DNA from: Opitutales bacterium
GTDB taxonomy: Bacteria > Verrucomicrobiota > Verrucomicrobiia > Opitutales > UBA953
Reading direction: 5' to 3'
NCBI GenBank assembly: GCA_017935025.1
Contig: JAGBIL010000041.1
Span: 18,334 to 82,333 of the forward strand
Length of the DNA: 64,000 nucleotides
A program made the translations under genes and the position numbers. Under the pieces are notes generated by a model. It made no database searches. It worked only from the letters and a program-made list of their open reading frames with translations, and was not told where the DNA came from. Shown one piece after another: positions 1-10,792 of this stretch; position 1 is the stretch's first letter; each line of letters starts with the position of its first letter.

Positions 1-3000
1 CGCGGGAGCGTCGATTTCGCAATCGCCGACGGCGCGACTTTGGATTTTTCCGGAAACCTTTACAAATATTCAGGATCTAATGCCGATTTTTCCAAATCCG
101 GCACGGGAACGCTGAATTTCTCCGGAACGGTGGATGCCGGCGTGAATCTTACGCTAAGCGCCGGAGCGACAACGATAAACTCGCAGGATTTTCGCGGAAA
201 TATCACGGTCGCCGAAAACGCGACGCTTTCTCTGGCGGGAACGCTTGTGCTTTCTCAAGCCGTCGCAAACTCCGGAAGTGTTACCGTTGATAACACCGAC
301 ATTACGTTTGACCTCGGCAATCTCACCATCAGCGAAGATAAGGTTTACACGCTCATTTCCGGCGGCACCATCACGAACTGGGATTTGCTCAGTAAGGACA
401 ACTTCACGTTGGGCGGTGTCGCGCTCTCCGGACGAAGCGGGTTCTCGTTGGGAACGGCGGGAACCGTTACGATTGACCTTTCGCAAACGGCGGCATCGCT
501 CGTTTGGGCTTCGCAAAACGGAAGCAACGTTTGGAATGTTGAGCAAGCGGCCAATTGGGACAATGCCGGAACTGTCGACAAATTTTACGATGGGGACGCG
601 GTAACGTTCTCAACGGCAGATGCCGCAATCGACATCACGGAAAACGTCATCGCCGGAAATGTAACGGTAACGGAAAATGTTTCGTTTATGTCCACGGGAA
701 CGGAGGTCGTGTTTGCGCAGATCAAGGGCGGCATTATCAGCGTCTCCGACGGGAAAACCGTCACGTTTGACAAAACGATTTCGACGACGGGAGAACTTGA
801 AATCGCGGCCTCGAGCGGGGGCACGGTTTCTGTCGCCGCCGACGCGGGAACGGTTGCATCCTCGGTCGTTGTCAACGAAGGAAGCCGGTTCGGGCTCTCC
901 GTTGCAGACGCTTCCGAAGCCACTTATTCGGGAGCGATTTCCGGCGCGGGAAGTTTTGAAAAACTCGGCGCGGGAACGCTTATTCTCGACACGGCGCAGG
1001 CGTATGCAGGCGAAACCTATGTTTCCGGCGGTACGCTGAAAATTACGAACCGGAGCGCGCTCGGAACGTCGAATCTTGTCACCATCGGCACGGGAGCGAC
1101 TTTGGACCTCGCTGTCGACATGAACGCCCAAGCGCCCGCATACGTGCTTGCAGGCGGGACTCTCAAAGCGAGCGTTGAGTCAGCTGCAACGCACAAACAA
1201 ATTGCAAGCGGCGACGGAGCAATTGTGCTCACGGCGGATTCGACCGTCGAAGCTGCCGCAAACTTCGGTATGATTTCCGGCGGATACGCCGCCAACGAAC
1301 TTGACCTTGCCGGACACACGCTGACGAAAGCCGGAAGCGCGAACTTTTATCTCGCCAACACGACCGTTACGGCGGGAACGATTAAAATCGACGAAGGTAC
1401 GCTCAACGTCACCAACCACGATACCACCGACGCGAGCGCCGCAGATATCGTCATCTCCGGCGGTACGCTTCAGGTCGGCGGTAATTTCCTGGTAAAGTCT
1501 CTGACGCAGGCTTCCGGGGATTCCGGAACAGTTTTAATTTCCGGCGGCACGCTGAATATTCTCGGAAATTCCGTAATCAGCAGCGGCATCACAAGCGAGA
1601 CGGGAACGCTCGTCGTGGGCGACGGAGAAAATTCCGCAATCGTTTCCGTCGGGCGTCTCGAGCTCGGGAACAGTAACGGCGGTTCTTCCGCATTTACTGT
1701 GAATGCCAATGCCACGTTGACAGTTACGGGAGCTGAAAACACGTGGAATAATTACACCAACTACAAAACAAATTCCGCCGTTCTCGGCGAATGGAATAAT
1801 TACACGACAACGACTATCGCCGGCTCCCTGTTGGCAAAAGACGCGGAAGTCGGCTTAGGCGACTACGGCGGAACGTTTACGATTGAAAACGGCGGTTTGA
1901 TTGCGGCAAAAGGTCTCGGGCAGGCAACTTCCGCAAAAGCGGGAACGGGAAAATTCGAACTTACGCTAAATGACGGCGGGACCTTGCTTCTCGGCACAAG
2001 CGGACTTTCGACAACCAAGACGACAAATACGGTTTCGCTTGCGGCGGGAACAATCGGAACGTTTGCGGATTCAACGACCGTTGCGACAGCGCTGACACTG
2101 ACAAGCGAAACGGGAACGACTTTTGATACGCAAAAATACGTTTTTGCCGATGACGGAAATTCCGTTACGCGCGGAGAAGATGCTGCCGCAATGACGGTAT
2201 CGGGTGCAATTTCCGGTACAGGGAATTTTATTAAGACCGGCGCGGGAACGCTCACCCTTTCGAATAATTTCGGAAGTTTTGAAGGAAATTTCATTGTGGA
2301 TGCCGGAGAGCTTCTTCTTTCCGGAAGCAATTCCGGTTACACCGGACAATTTGTTGTTAACGGCGGAACTTTGAAATTGGGAACGGCGAGCGGCGTTCTC
2401 GGCGCAATGGATCTCGAAGGGACGGGAACGCGTTATGCCGCGGTTGTCAATGCGGGCGGAACGCTTGATATCAACGGACAAACTCAAGGCGGGAGCAATT
2501 GCTACCAAATCGGGCTCGCGGGCGGAGCGCTCGTCAATAACGGAAGCGGAGTCGGAACAGATCAACGACAAGTCTCCGGCTTAAAACTCTCGGCGGATTC
2601 CGAAATCGGCGGAGGCGGAAACTTTGGCTTAATCGCTTCCGGATATGCCGCAAATACACTTGACCTGGGCGGGAACACGCTGACGAAAACGGGTTCGAAC
2701 ACGTTCTGGCTTGCGAGTACGACGATTACGGAGGGAACGTTCAAAGTCCGGGAAGGCAAGGTCGAAGTTATTTCTCAAACACTCAGCTCCGTGGATGCGA
2801 GCGCAGCCCGGTTTTCCGTCGAGGGCGGAGAATTGGCGGTTGACGACAACTTCTCTGCGGGCGGAATTTCCGTTTCCGAGGGCGCGGCGGTTACGTTCAG
2901 CAGCGGAATTACGGTTGCGCTCGGTTCGACGATTCAAAATGCGGGAACGGTTACAATCGGTTCCGGCATGATTTTCAATCTCGATAATCTGACACCGGAC

Positions 3001-6000
3001 GGAAAAAATTACGTCATCATTTCCAACACCGGGACGGTTTCCGGCTGGGAAAACCTGACGATTGATAATTTTACGCATTCGACACAATCGAACTTACGCC
3101 TTTCCGAAGAAGACGGAACGTATTACGTTTACGCATATCACGGAGCGTTGACCTGGGTCGGAGCAGCAGACGCGAACGGTGCGGGAACGTGGGATCTCGG
3201 CTCGTCCGCGCACTGGACTTACGACGAAAACGGAACGGCAACAGCATCCTGCTTCTTCAACGAAGACGAGGTCGTTTTCGCTACGGACGGGGCACAGGTT
3301 ACCGTCGCAAGCGGCTTGACGGTCGCTCCCGCAAGTATGTCGGTCAACGACAATGCTACGTTCTTGGGCGACAACTACACGATTGCGGCGGGAACGGTTA
3401 CGGTTGAGGCGGACAAAACGCTTTCGCTCGACGGCACGGGAACGCTCTCCGGCATTCTCGCCAACTCGGGAACGATTGTAATCGGTGCGGATGCCACGCT
3501 CGGCGTTTCCGCGTCGACAACTGCGCTCGGCTCGGTTACGGGCTCCGGACGTATCGAATTGCCGAATACAACTCTTACGGACGGTACGATTTTCCGAGAT
3601 GCTTCAACGTGGACGGGAACGGTTGCGTTTACGGAATCTCTGGGAGGAAGTCTCGGATTCGGCTTTAGCGTCAGTAATTACGGCAACGCTGAATCCGTTG
3701 TCGAGCTCAACGGATTTGCGGGAGGTTATTTTACGGAGCAGGCCAATGGCGCGATTACCTCCGACTTGGTTTTGAACGGAGACGTTAATCTCACCAACGG
3801 AAACAACGGAATGACGTTGACGATTGATGGGGATGTTTCCGGGACGGGTTCTTTCTCGTACAATTTTGACAACGGACAAATTTTTGTTTTCAACGGCTCG
3901 GTTGCGCTTCCGGCGATGGCATTTGCGGTCGGTAGCGGTACTAAGACATTCAACGGGACGGTTGATTTAGACTCGTTCTCGTCGAATGCGGGAGCCGTCA
4001 CGTTCTCCGGGGAGACGACCGCTATCGGAAACCTGACATCCGGCGGAAACGTAAGCATTACGGCGGGAACGGCGACGATCGGTGCGCTCACTCAGACTGC
4101 GGGAACGTTTACGTTCTCCGGGACTTCCGCAGCGTCGTCCGTAAAGATTGATCAGTTGAATCTCGAAGCGGGTGTGACGGCTAAATTTTCGTCGACATCA
4201 GATCTTTATGCAACGGCGGGAGAACGTGTTTCCGTCGGGGCAACTTCATTGGCAAACGGGGCAACGCTCGAAACGGTCGGGCAGGGGTACACATTCGATT
4301 CCGTTTCCGTTGCAGACGATGCTTCGGTAACGATGAAGTTGGCGGACTCTAGCGGCGTTTTAACCCATGCCGTTACGATTAAAGAATTGAGCGGGAACAA
4401 TGCTACGTTGAATCTTGTTTCAACAGTAACGATGACCACTCCCGAACATGCTGTTTACACATTGGGGACGGCAGACACGGAAGTTTCCGGGGATGACTTT
4501 TCCGGGACGATTTCTGTTTCGAACACGGCATCAACGGGATCGAGAAATTCGGCGTTAGTTATCGGGAATCAAAATATTGCTAAAAACGCCGTCATTTCCT
4601 TTGCAGAAAGCAACCACGGAATGGGGCTTGGCGTGAACGCGGAACGCATTGTCGTCGCCGGATTAAAAAGTGTAAGCGGGAAGAGTGTCTCCGTATTTTC
4701 CGGCCCGCAGACCGGTAGTTCTTTTGCTTCCGACGGGACAACGCGCACTCTTGAAATCAATGTTGCAGACGGCTCGGAGTATTCCTTTGCCGGAACGATT
4801 CTTGAGAATATTTCATTGGTGAAATCCGGCACGGGAACGCAAATCCTCTCCGGAAGTAACACTGCGTTGGACGGGTTCTCCGTTGAAGCGGGAACCTTGG
4901 TCCTTTCGGGAACAAACGTGGCGGTAACCGATACGGCATCCGTCGCAGCCGGCGCAACTCTCGACCTCAGCGGGGCGAACGTTACGCTTCATTCGACGAT
5001 TGCCAACGCGGGAGCGGTTACAATCGCGGAAACAACGACGTTTGCGCTTGATAATCTGACCTCGCAAAACAGCGTTTATACGCTGATTTCAGGTGCGGGA
5101 ACGGTTTCCGGCTGGGACGCGCTTGCAAACACGAGTTTTACGCATAATTCCCAAGCGACGATTCGCAAGTTGGATACGTCTTACAGTGTGCTCGTCGGCT
5201 CGGGGACGCTGACATGGGCGGGAACGGTCGATAATGTTTGGGATACAAATGCGACGGCAAACTGGACGCTTTCGGGTGCGAACAATTCCGTCAACTTCTT
5301 CGACGGCGACAGCGTGATTTTCGCTACGGCGGGCGCAAATGTTTCGCTTGCGAATGACGTTTCCGTCGGCACGATGACGGTTTCTCAAAATCTTACGCTT
5401 GCGGGCTCGGGAACAATTGCGCTTTCGGCTCCGGGGAATTTGATTTTTGAAAACGCGTCGACGCTTTCCTTGGGCGAAGGCGTTACCCTCAACTTGGGTT
5501 CTTCCAACGGGGCGCTTGATCTTTCCAAGGTCGAAGGCACGGGAACGGTCGTGTACGAACACACAGTTAACGGTGGCGGCAGTAGCGGCCTCGTTACTTC
5601 CGCAAATTTCACGGGAACGATTGATTACACCGGAAATTTGAATTGGTCGGACACCTATAATGCAGGGCAGGTCGCCATCGGAAACGACGGAATTACGTTG
5701 CGCCTGTCGTCGCGCGACGGTGCTCTCGACGGTATTTGGGGGAAATGGGCGAAAACGTTTAACAATCGCATTGTTTTTGCGACGAATTACGAAATTTTCT
5801 CCGGGAACGAAGGTGTAACTTTTGCCGGAGATGTCGATGCGAGCGGCGTTGCGTTATCCGCCGACGGTTATTCCAAAATTACGTTTGCGGGCGAAACAAC
5901 GACAATCGGTTCATTGAATTTTGATTCATCCGTTTCCGTCGAATTCGGCGGGACGACTACGGTCGGAACGCTGACCCAAAATTATGGCACACTGACTGTT

Positions 6001-9000
6001 TCCGGGGATTTGTCGACGAACGCCTACACCGGCGTTAACCTCTCCGGAGGAGATAATTCAACCGTCAGCGTTTCGAATGGGGCAAGTTGGACGAATACGG
6101 GTGATTTTTATCTGCGCCACACGGGAAACGGAACGACGACGCTTACCATTGACGGGAACGTGAATGTCGGCGGGAAACTCTACATTTCGCACGACGGGAA
6201 CGGCACGATTGAAATCAACGACGGCGGCGTTTTGGAGGCTTCGACGCTTGAGTTCGGGCAATACTGGGACGGCGTTGACAACAAAGGTTCGTGGGTCAAC
6301 GTCAACGCGGGCGGAACGCTCGTGCTCGACGCGATTTCCATTGGAAACAACCTGAATACGAGCGGGCTCAAACTCAACGGAGGGACGTTCGGAACGTCTT
6401 CCGCAACACTGATAATCGACGCTTCGACGACGAGCGGCGCCGGAGCGGGGGCCCTTCCGCTGACGCTCGCCTCGGGAACGACTTCGACGATTCACACGAG
6501 TGTTTACGAAAACAACGCGTTCGGTGCGACGGCGGCGGCTATTTCTATCGTCAACGGAATTTCCGGCGACGGTGCGCTTAACGTGGACGGCGCGGGAACG
6601 CTCACGCTTTCGGGCGACAACAGTAATTTTACAGGGGCGCTTTCCGTGAACGCGGGAACGCTTAACGCCTCCGGAACGGCGCTCGGTGCGGGAACGGTTT
6701 CCGTCGCTTCCGGCGCAACGCTTGCGCTTTCCGGCAACGTTACGCTTTTCTCGACGATTCAAAACGCGGGAACGGTTAACATTGCCGACGAAACGGTTTT
6801 TGAGCTCGCTTCGTTTGCGACAACCAAGACCAACGTTTACACGCTGATTTCCGCAACCGGCGAAAACGTTTCCGGGTGGGACGCACTGACCTCGGCAAAC
6901 TTTACGCAAAACGGATCTGCGGTTTCTGCCCTGCGCAAATCCGCAAGCGGTTATGCCGTGCTTACAGGAAGCGTCGAGTTGACGTGGACGGGAGCGAACA
7001 GCTCGGTTTGGGATACGGATGTGACGGCAAACTGGACCTTCGACGACGGAATGACTTCCGTCAACTTTCTCGGAGGCGACAGTGTGATCTTTGCTACGGA
7101 AAATGCGCAGATTACATTTGATGAGAACGCTTCGGTTTATCCCGCAACCCTCAGCGTCTACGAAAACGTTACGTTTTCCGGAACGAATTACACGGTACAT
7201 CCGGATTCATTGGTGATTCTCGCCGACAAGACGCTTGCTCTCGACGGCTCCGGAATTTTGGTCGGTTCTTCCTTCGCTAATTCCGGCACGATTCAAATCG
7301 GAGAAAATTCCGAGTTGCACGCATATGCGGCTTTTGGACGAGTTACGGGCTCCGGACGTATTGAGGTTGCATCGTCTTCCGTTGCTGCCGATGAGTCGCT
7401 TGCGGATAGCGAAAATTGGACGGGAACGGTCGCCTTTACAAACGCCTTCTCCGTGAACGGTTTTGCGCTTTCCGGATACGGGAACGCCAATTCTACAATC
7501 GAACTTGCAGGATTTTCCGGTTATTTCGCTGAAGGATCCGGAACGCAAACAATCGCAGCAAATCTTGTTTTAAACGGCTCGGTAGAAATTAACAACGGAT
7601 ATTCGAGCGGACGCTTGACCTTCTCCGGAAAAGTTTCCGGACCCGGGTCGTTCAGTTTTAATCATGCTTCTGCGACACAAAAATTTACTTTCGCCAATGA
7701 AGTTGATTTAACGTCGGTTGCACTCAACAGAGGAACAATAACTTTCTCCGGAGCAAAGACGAAATTGGATTCCCTGGAAATTTCCGACGGAGGAACCGCA
7801 GAAATCACGGCGGGAACGAATTCAATCACGACTATTACCCAGACGGCGGGAACGCTGACCATATCCGGAGGGACAAATTCTATCGGAACTTTGAATATTT
7901 CCGGAGGAAGCGCGACAATCTCCGGCGGCGCGACCACGCTTGCCGACGGAGCAACGGTTGAAAATGCAACGTTGACACTTTCCTCGGGAGGACAGCAGAG
8001 TAACCTCCACGGCGCGTTGACGATTAATAACAACGGGCTGGTGAAACTAACCGGAGGCGACGCAACCGGTTGGGGAGGCGGAACAACGTCGCTTCATACG
8101 CTGACAATCAACTCCGGCGGAACGCTTCACATCAACGACAGCGCTAACCAAACTTTCGCCAATATGAATTTAACGCTGAACGGCGGAACAATTTCCGGCG
8201 AAACCTCCGGCGACACCTTCGATCTGTTCGGCAATTCCTCTGTCGTGACTGCTCTGGGCGGAGCCGATGCGGAAAACATCGTTACTTCAACAATCACCTC
8301 GGGGTTCAATCTGCGACAAGACGATTCCGTCATTGCCGTTGACGAATTCGGGGTATTGGAGGTCTCCGGAGCAATCGGTAACGGCGATAGGGGTAATCAC
8401 AACCTCATTAAGCGCGGCGCGGGAACGCTCGACCTTTCCGGAAGTAGCAATTTGGCAACCGGAGTTGTCTCGGTTGAAGCGGGAACCCTCAAGATTGATA
8501 GCGCAGGATGGGCCCACAAGGGCAATCTCGGTGCCGATTTCTCGCAGACCAAATTGGTCCTGAAAACAGGAGGTGTGCTTGATGTTACTGCCGCACAAAA
8601 TGCGAAAACCGAGGAAGTCTACGGGAACGGCGGAGCCGAACGCGGTTTCTCCGTTACGGAAGGTGCGGGAACGTATCGTTACTCCGGCTCGGGAACAAGT
8701 TTTATAACGGCGAACGAAAACACCAATCAGCACATCGGTTTGGCGGACGCAGCAGAATTGATTTTCGATGTCGTTGACGCCGAAGCCGCACTCGAGGTTT
8801 CCAAAGTCATCGCAAGCACGACAACGACGGGAACAGATGCAACGACCGGTTCGTTAACGAAAGCCGGCGAAGGTGTGCTCTCTCTTTCCGGATCCAATCT
8901 TTATTCCGGCGGGACCACGATTTCCTCCGGGAAACTCATCGCGGCAAACGCATCCGCACTCGGTACGAATACGGTAACGAACAATGCCGAACTCGAACTC

Positions 9001-9999
9001 ACGTTTGCGGAAGGCACTATGTCCAACGTCATTTCCGGCACGGGTTCGCTTTCCGTGAACACGACGGGAACGGTCACGCTTTCGGGAACAAATACCTACA
9101 CGGGCAACACAACCGTTGCGGCGGGAACGCTGAAAATTACGAATGCAAACGCGCTCGGGAGTGCAACCAATTCCGTTACGGTTAACGCCAATGCGACCTT
9201 GGAGCTCGGCGCGGATGTAAGCGAAATGGAGCGTAGTTATACGCTCGCCGGCGGAACACTCAAGGCAACGAGTGCAACGCATCGCGACCACAAGCAAATC
9301 GCTCAAGGCGACAACGCCATCAAGCTGACTGCGGATTCCGTTATTCAGGCGGATGCGGATTTCGGAATGACCTCTTCCGGTTACAACGCAAACCAAATCA
9401 ACTTGAACGGAAACACGCTGACCAAAACCGGCGCGGGAACGTTCACCCTCGTCCAAACAAGCCTTACGGCGGGAACAGTGCGCATCGAAGAAGGAATGGT
9501 TAACGCTTACAAGAAAAACAGCAACGCGAGCGCGGCAGATTTTGTCATCGTCGGAGGAAGCGGAAAAATCGGCGTTGAGTCGGGTGTAACGCTTTCCGTC
9601 GGCTCGCTGACCTTGGAAGTTTCGGATTCCTATACGGATGCGACCCTTTCGGGCTCGGGAACGCTGGCGATCGGCGGCGACGGGAAAATCACCGTCAAAC
9701 GCTCGGAGCTTGCGGCACTTTCCGCAGTCGCGGGAACGGCGTATGCCTATCAGGTCTCGGCGGACGGAGGTTCTGCAACGCAAGCGTACTACTACCAGAT
9801 CGCTTCGAGCAGTGCGACCTTCGACGATGCGTGGGGCACTTCGACATTTACGCTCAGCGGATGGGGTACGGGTTATTCCGTTCAGTCTTATGAAAACGGA
9901 TTGCTTACGATTGCCATTCCCGAACCGTCGAGCTTCGGTCTGTTGTCGGGCTTGGGGGCGTTGGTCCTCGTGGTGTCGCGTCGCCGCCGCCGAAAGTAA
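1..9999 (+). CDS. Giant PEP-CTERM protein with autotransporter-associated beta-strand repeats (5' end outside window)
   Basis: The frame is open from base 1, so the N-terminus lies upstream. About 3,330 codons are visible. The protein is built of Gly/Thr/Ser/Ala-rich beta-strand repeats of the type 'GAGTLTLSG..NTYTGNTTVAAGTL', typical of passenger-like surface proteins of Verrucomicrobia and Planctomycetes. A unit containing 'VYTLIS...GWDAL' followed by 'LTWxGxxxxVWD...ANW...F..GDxVIFAT' recurs about four times, and a 'HKQIAxGD...LTADS...F G' unit about three times. The C-terminus is a classic PEP-CTERM tail: Pro-Glu-Pro, a hydrophobic helix, then five Arg and a Lys, implying exosortase-dependent sorting to the surface. 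The frequent Ala-Gly-Thr tripeptide is encoded by GCGGGAACG. A strong terminator follows. The ligand or role is unknown; an adhesin or matrix protein is an inference. Confidence 0.9.
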   Translation, partial: RGSVDFAIADGATLDFSGNLYKYSGSNADFSKSGTGTLNFSGTVDAGVNLTLSAGATTINSQDFRGNITVAENATLSLAGTLVLSQAVANSGSVTVDNTDITFDLGNLTISEDKVYTLISGGTITNWDLLSKDNFTLGGVALSGRSGFSLGTAGTVTIDLSQTAASLVWASQNGSNVWNVEQAANWDNAGTVDKFYDGDAVTFSTADAAIDITENVIAGNVTVTENVSFMSTGTEVVFAQIKGGIISVSDGKTVTFDKTISTTGELEIAASSGGTVSVAADAGTVASSVVVNEGSRFGLSVADASEATYSGAISGAGSFEKLGAGTLILDTAQAYAGETYVSGGTLKITNRSALGTSNLVTIGTGATLDLAVDMNAQAPAYVLAGGTLKASVESAATHKQIASGDGAIVLTADSTVEAAANFGMISGGYAANELDLAGHTLTKAGSANFYLANTTVTAGTIKIDEGTLNVTNHDTTDASAADIVISGGTLQVGGNFLVKSLTQASGDSGTVLISGGTLNILGNSVISSGITSETGTLVVGDGENSAIVSVGRLELGNSNGGSSAFTVNANATLTVTGAENTWNNYTNYKTNSAVLGEWNNYTTTTIAGSLLAKDAEVGLGDYGGTFTIENGGLIAAKGLGQATSAKAGTGKFELTLNDGGTLLLGTSGLSTTKTTNTVSLAAGTIGTFADSTTVATALTLTSETGTTFDTQKYVFADDGNSVTRGEDAAAMTVSGAISGTGNFIKTGAGTLTLSNNFGSFEGNFIVDAGELLLSGSNSGYTGQFVVNGGTLKLGTASGVLGAMDLEGTGTRYAAVVNAGGTLDINGQTQGGSNCYQIGLAGGALVNNGSGVGTDQRQVSGLKLSADSEIGGGGNFGLIASGYAANTLDLGGNTLTKTGSNTFWLASTTITEGTFKVREGKVEVISQTLSSVDASAARFSVEGGELAVDDNFSAGGISVSEGAAVTFSSGITVALGSTIQNAGTVTIGSGMIFNLDNLTPDGKNYVIISNTGTVSGWENLTIDNFTHSTQSNLRLSEEDGTYYVYAYHGALTWVGAADANGAGTWDLGSSAHWTYDENGTATASCFFNEDEVVFATDGAQVTVASGLTVAPASMSVNDNATFLGDNYTIAAGTVTVEADKTLSLDGTGTLSGILANSGTIVIGADATLGVSASTTALGSVTGSGRIELPNTTLTDGTIFRDASTWTGTVAFTESLGGSLGFGFSVSNYGNAESVVELNGFAGGYFTEQANGAITSDLVLNGDVNLTNGNNGMTLTIDGDVSGTGSFSYNFDNGQIFVFNGSVALPAMAFAVGSGTKTFNGTVDLDSFSSNAGAVTFSGETTAIGNLTSGGNVSITAGTATIGALTQTAGTFTFSGTSAASSVKIDQLNLEAGVTAKFSSTSDLYATAGERVSVGATSLANGATLETVGQGYTFDSVSVADDASVTMKLADSSGVLTHAVTIKELSGNNATLNLVSTVTMTTPEHAVYTLGTADTEVSGDDFSGTISVSNTASTGSRNSALVIGNQNIAKNAVISFAESNHGMGLGVNAERIVVAGLKSVSGKSVSVFSGPQTGSSFASDGTTRTLEINVADGSEYSFAGTILENISLVKSGTGTQILSGSNTALDGFSVEAGTLVLSGTNVAVTDTASVAAGATLDLSGANVTLHSTIANAGAVTIAETTTFALDNLTSQNSVYTLISGAGTVSGWDALANTSFTHNSQATIRKLDTSYSVLVGSGTLTWAGTVDNVWDTNATANWTLSGANNSVNFFDGDSVIFATAGANVSLANDVSVGTMTVSQNLTLAGSGTIALSAPGNLIFENASTLSLGEGVTLNLGSSNGALDLSKVEGTGTVVYEHTVNGGGSSGLVTSANFTGTIDYTGNLNWSDTYNAGQVAIGNDGITLRLSSRDGALDGIWGKWAKTFNNRIVFATNYEIFSGNEGVTFAGDVDASGVALSADGYSKITFAGETTTIGSLNFDSSVSVEFGGTTTVGTLTQNYGTLTVSGDLSTNAYTGVNLSGGDNSTVSVSNGASWTNTGDFYLRHTGNGTTTLTIDGNVNVGGKLYISHDGNGTIEINDGGVLEASTLEFGQYWDGVDNKGSWVNVNAGGTLVLDAISIGNNLNTSGLKLNGGTFGTSSATLIIDASTTSGAGAGALPLTLASGTTSTIHTSVYENNAFGATAAAISIVNGISGDGALNVDGAGTLTLSGDNSNFTGALSVNAGTLNASGTALGAGTVSVASGATLALSGNVTLFSTIQNAGTVNIADETVFELASFATTKTNVYTLISATGENVSGWDALTSANFTQNGSAVSALRKSASGYAVLTGSVELTWTGANSSVWDTDVTANWTFDDGMTSVNFLGGDSVIFATENAQITFDENASVYPATLSVYENVTFSGTNYTVHPDSLVILADKTLALDGSGILVGSSFANSGTIQIGENSELHAYAAFGRVTGSGRIEVASSSVAADESLADSENWTGTVAFTNAFSVNGFALSGYGNANSTIELAGFSGYFAEGSGTQTIAANLVLNGSVEINNGYSSGRLTFSGKVSGPGSFSFNHASATQKFTFANEVDLTSVALNRGTITFSGAKTKLDSLEISDGGTAEITAGTNSITTITQTAGTLTISGGTNSIGTLNISGGSATISGGATTLADGATVENATLTLSSGGQQSNLHGALTINNNGLVKLTGGDATGWGGGTTSLHTLTINSGGTLHINDSANQTFANMNLTLNGGTISGETSGDTFDLFGNSSVVTALGGADAENIVTSTITSGFNLRQDDSVIAVDEFGVLEVSGAIGNGDRGNHNLIKRGAGTLDLSGSSNLATGVVSVEAGTLKIDSAGWAHKGNLGADFSQTKLVLKTGGVLDVTAAQNAKTEEVYGNGGAERGFSVTEGAGTYRYSGSGTSFITANENTNQHIGLADAAELIFDVVDAEAALEVSKVIASTTTTGTDATTGSLTKAGEGVLSLSGSNLYSGGTTISSGKLIAANASALGTNTVTNNAELELTFAEGTMSNVISGTGSLSVNTTGTVTLSGTNTYTGNTTVAAGTLKITNANALGSATNSVTVNANATLELGADVSEMERSYTLAGGTLKATSATHRDHKQIAQGDNAIKLTADSVIQADADFGMTSSGYNANQINLNGNTLTKTGAGTFTLVQTSLTAGTVRIEEGMVNAYKKNSNASAADFVIVGGSGKIGVESGVTLSVGSLTLEVSDSYTDATLSGSGTLAIGGDGKITVKRSELAALSAVAGTAYAYQVSADGGSATQAYYYQIASSSATFDDAWGTSTFTLSGWGTGYSVQSYENGLLTIAIPEPSSFGLLSGLGALVLVVSRRRRRK

Positions 10000-10035
10000 T
10001 TTTCGTAATGTATTGATTCATAGATGATAGTTGTA

Positions 10036-10061
10036 CGCCCCCGCCGATTTCGGCGGGGGCG
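10036..10061 (+). terminator. Intrinsic terminator after the PEP-CTERM gene
   Basis: A perfect 11-bp GC-only stem (CGCCCCCGCCG / CGGCGGGGGCG) with a 4-base loop starts 36 bases after the stop codon. It is followed by AT-rich sequence but only a short T run. Confidence 0.8.
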
Positions 10062-10189
10062 ATTCTAATTGAAAGCGTACGGATTCTTTCATTTTCTCGC
10101 GTTCAACCCGTTCGGGATTCCTGTTTTTCCCTTGCGGGAACGCACGGAAGTTTTAGACTCTTCACATAAAATTTTTTTCTGATTTTCCA

Positions 10190-10726
10190 ATGAGTTCCGC
10201 AAATACCGAAGTCGCTTATAACAGCAAAATCGAAGGCGGGGTCGTCGTTACCAAACTCGACGCCGCGATTGACTGGATTCGATCCCACTCCGTTTGGCCG
10301 ATGCCGATGGGCTTGGCGTGTTGCGCGATTGAATTTATGTCGGCGAGTTGCTCGCGCTTCGATATTTCCCGCTTCGGTATGGAAGTAACGCGCTTTTCGC
10401 CGCGGCAGGCGGACTGCATGATCGTCGCGGGAACGGTAACGTACAAGATGTCGCAGGCGGTGCGCCGCATTTACGATCAGATGGCGGAGCCGAAATGGGT
10501 GGTCGCGATGGGCGCGTGCGCGTCGTCCGGCGGAATGTACCGCAGTTATTCGACGCTGCAGGGCGTTGACCGCATTCTTCCCGTGGACGTTTATATTTCG
10601 GGTTGCCCGACGCGTCCGGAAGCGCTTTTTGACGGACTTATGGCTTTGCAAAAAATGATTGCGAAGGAGCCGGGCTTGAAGTTGCTCAAGCGCGACCGCC
10701 CGGTGAAGCCGCTTTACTTCGGTTAA
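10190..10726 (+). CDS. nuoB: NADH-quinone oxidoreductase subunit B
   Basis: 178 residues, the usual NuoB length. It carries the ligands of iron-sulfur cluster N2: adjacent Cys44-Cys45 in '[10 protein letters not shown]', Cys110 in 'MGACASSGG' and Cys139 in '[10 protein letters not shown]'. NuoB sits in the peripheral arm of complex I at the quinone site on the cytoplasmic membrane. It is first of a nuoB-nuoC-nuoD run (gaps of 66 and 39 bases). No nuoA precedes it; the upstream neighbour is the PEP-CTERM gene with its terminator, so nuoA must be elsewhere or absent. The start ATG lies after a T-rich stretch without a clear ribosome-binding site. Confidence 0.97.
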   Translation: MSSANTEVAYNSKIEGGVVVTKLDAAIDWIRSHSVWPMPMGLACCAIEFMSASCSRFDISRFGMEVTRFSPRQADCMIVAGTVTYKMSQAVRRIYDQMAEPKWVVAMGACASSGGMYRSYSTLQGVDRILPVDVYISGCPTRPEALFDGLMALQKMIAKEPGLKLLKRDRPVKPLYFG

Positions 10727-10792
10727 TCCGGACGGCGTTCCCGCGATTTCCTTTTTTTTTTCAGAAAATTTTCTCATTCAGGATTCATTTTT

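Noticed and set aside
104..9731. Treating the 47 GCGGGAACG words of the first gene as evidence for uptake sequences
   Set aside because: They are all in one orientation and largely code the recurring Ala-Gly-Thr of protein repeats, so protein duplication can explain them. The argument rests on the strand-balanced copies elsewhere.
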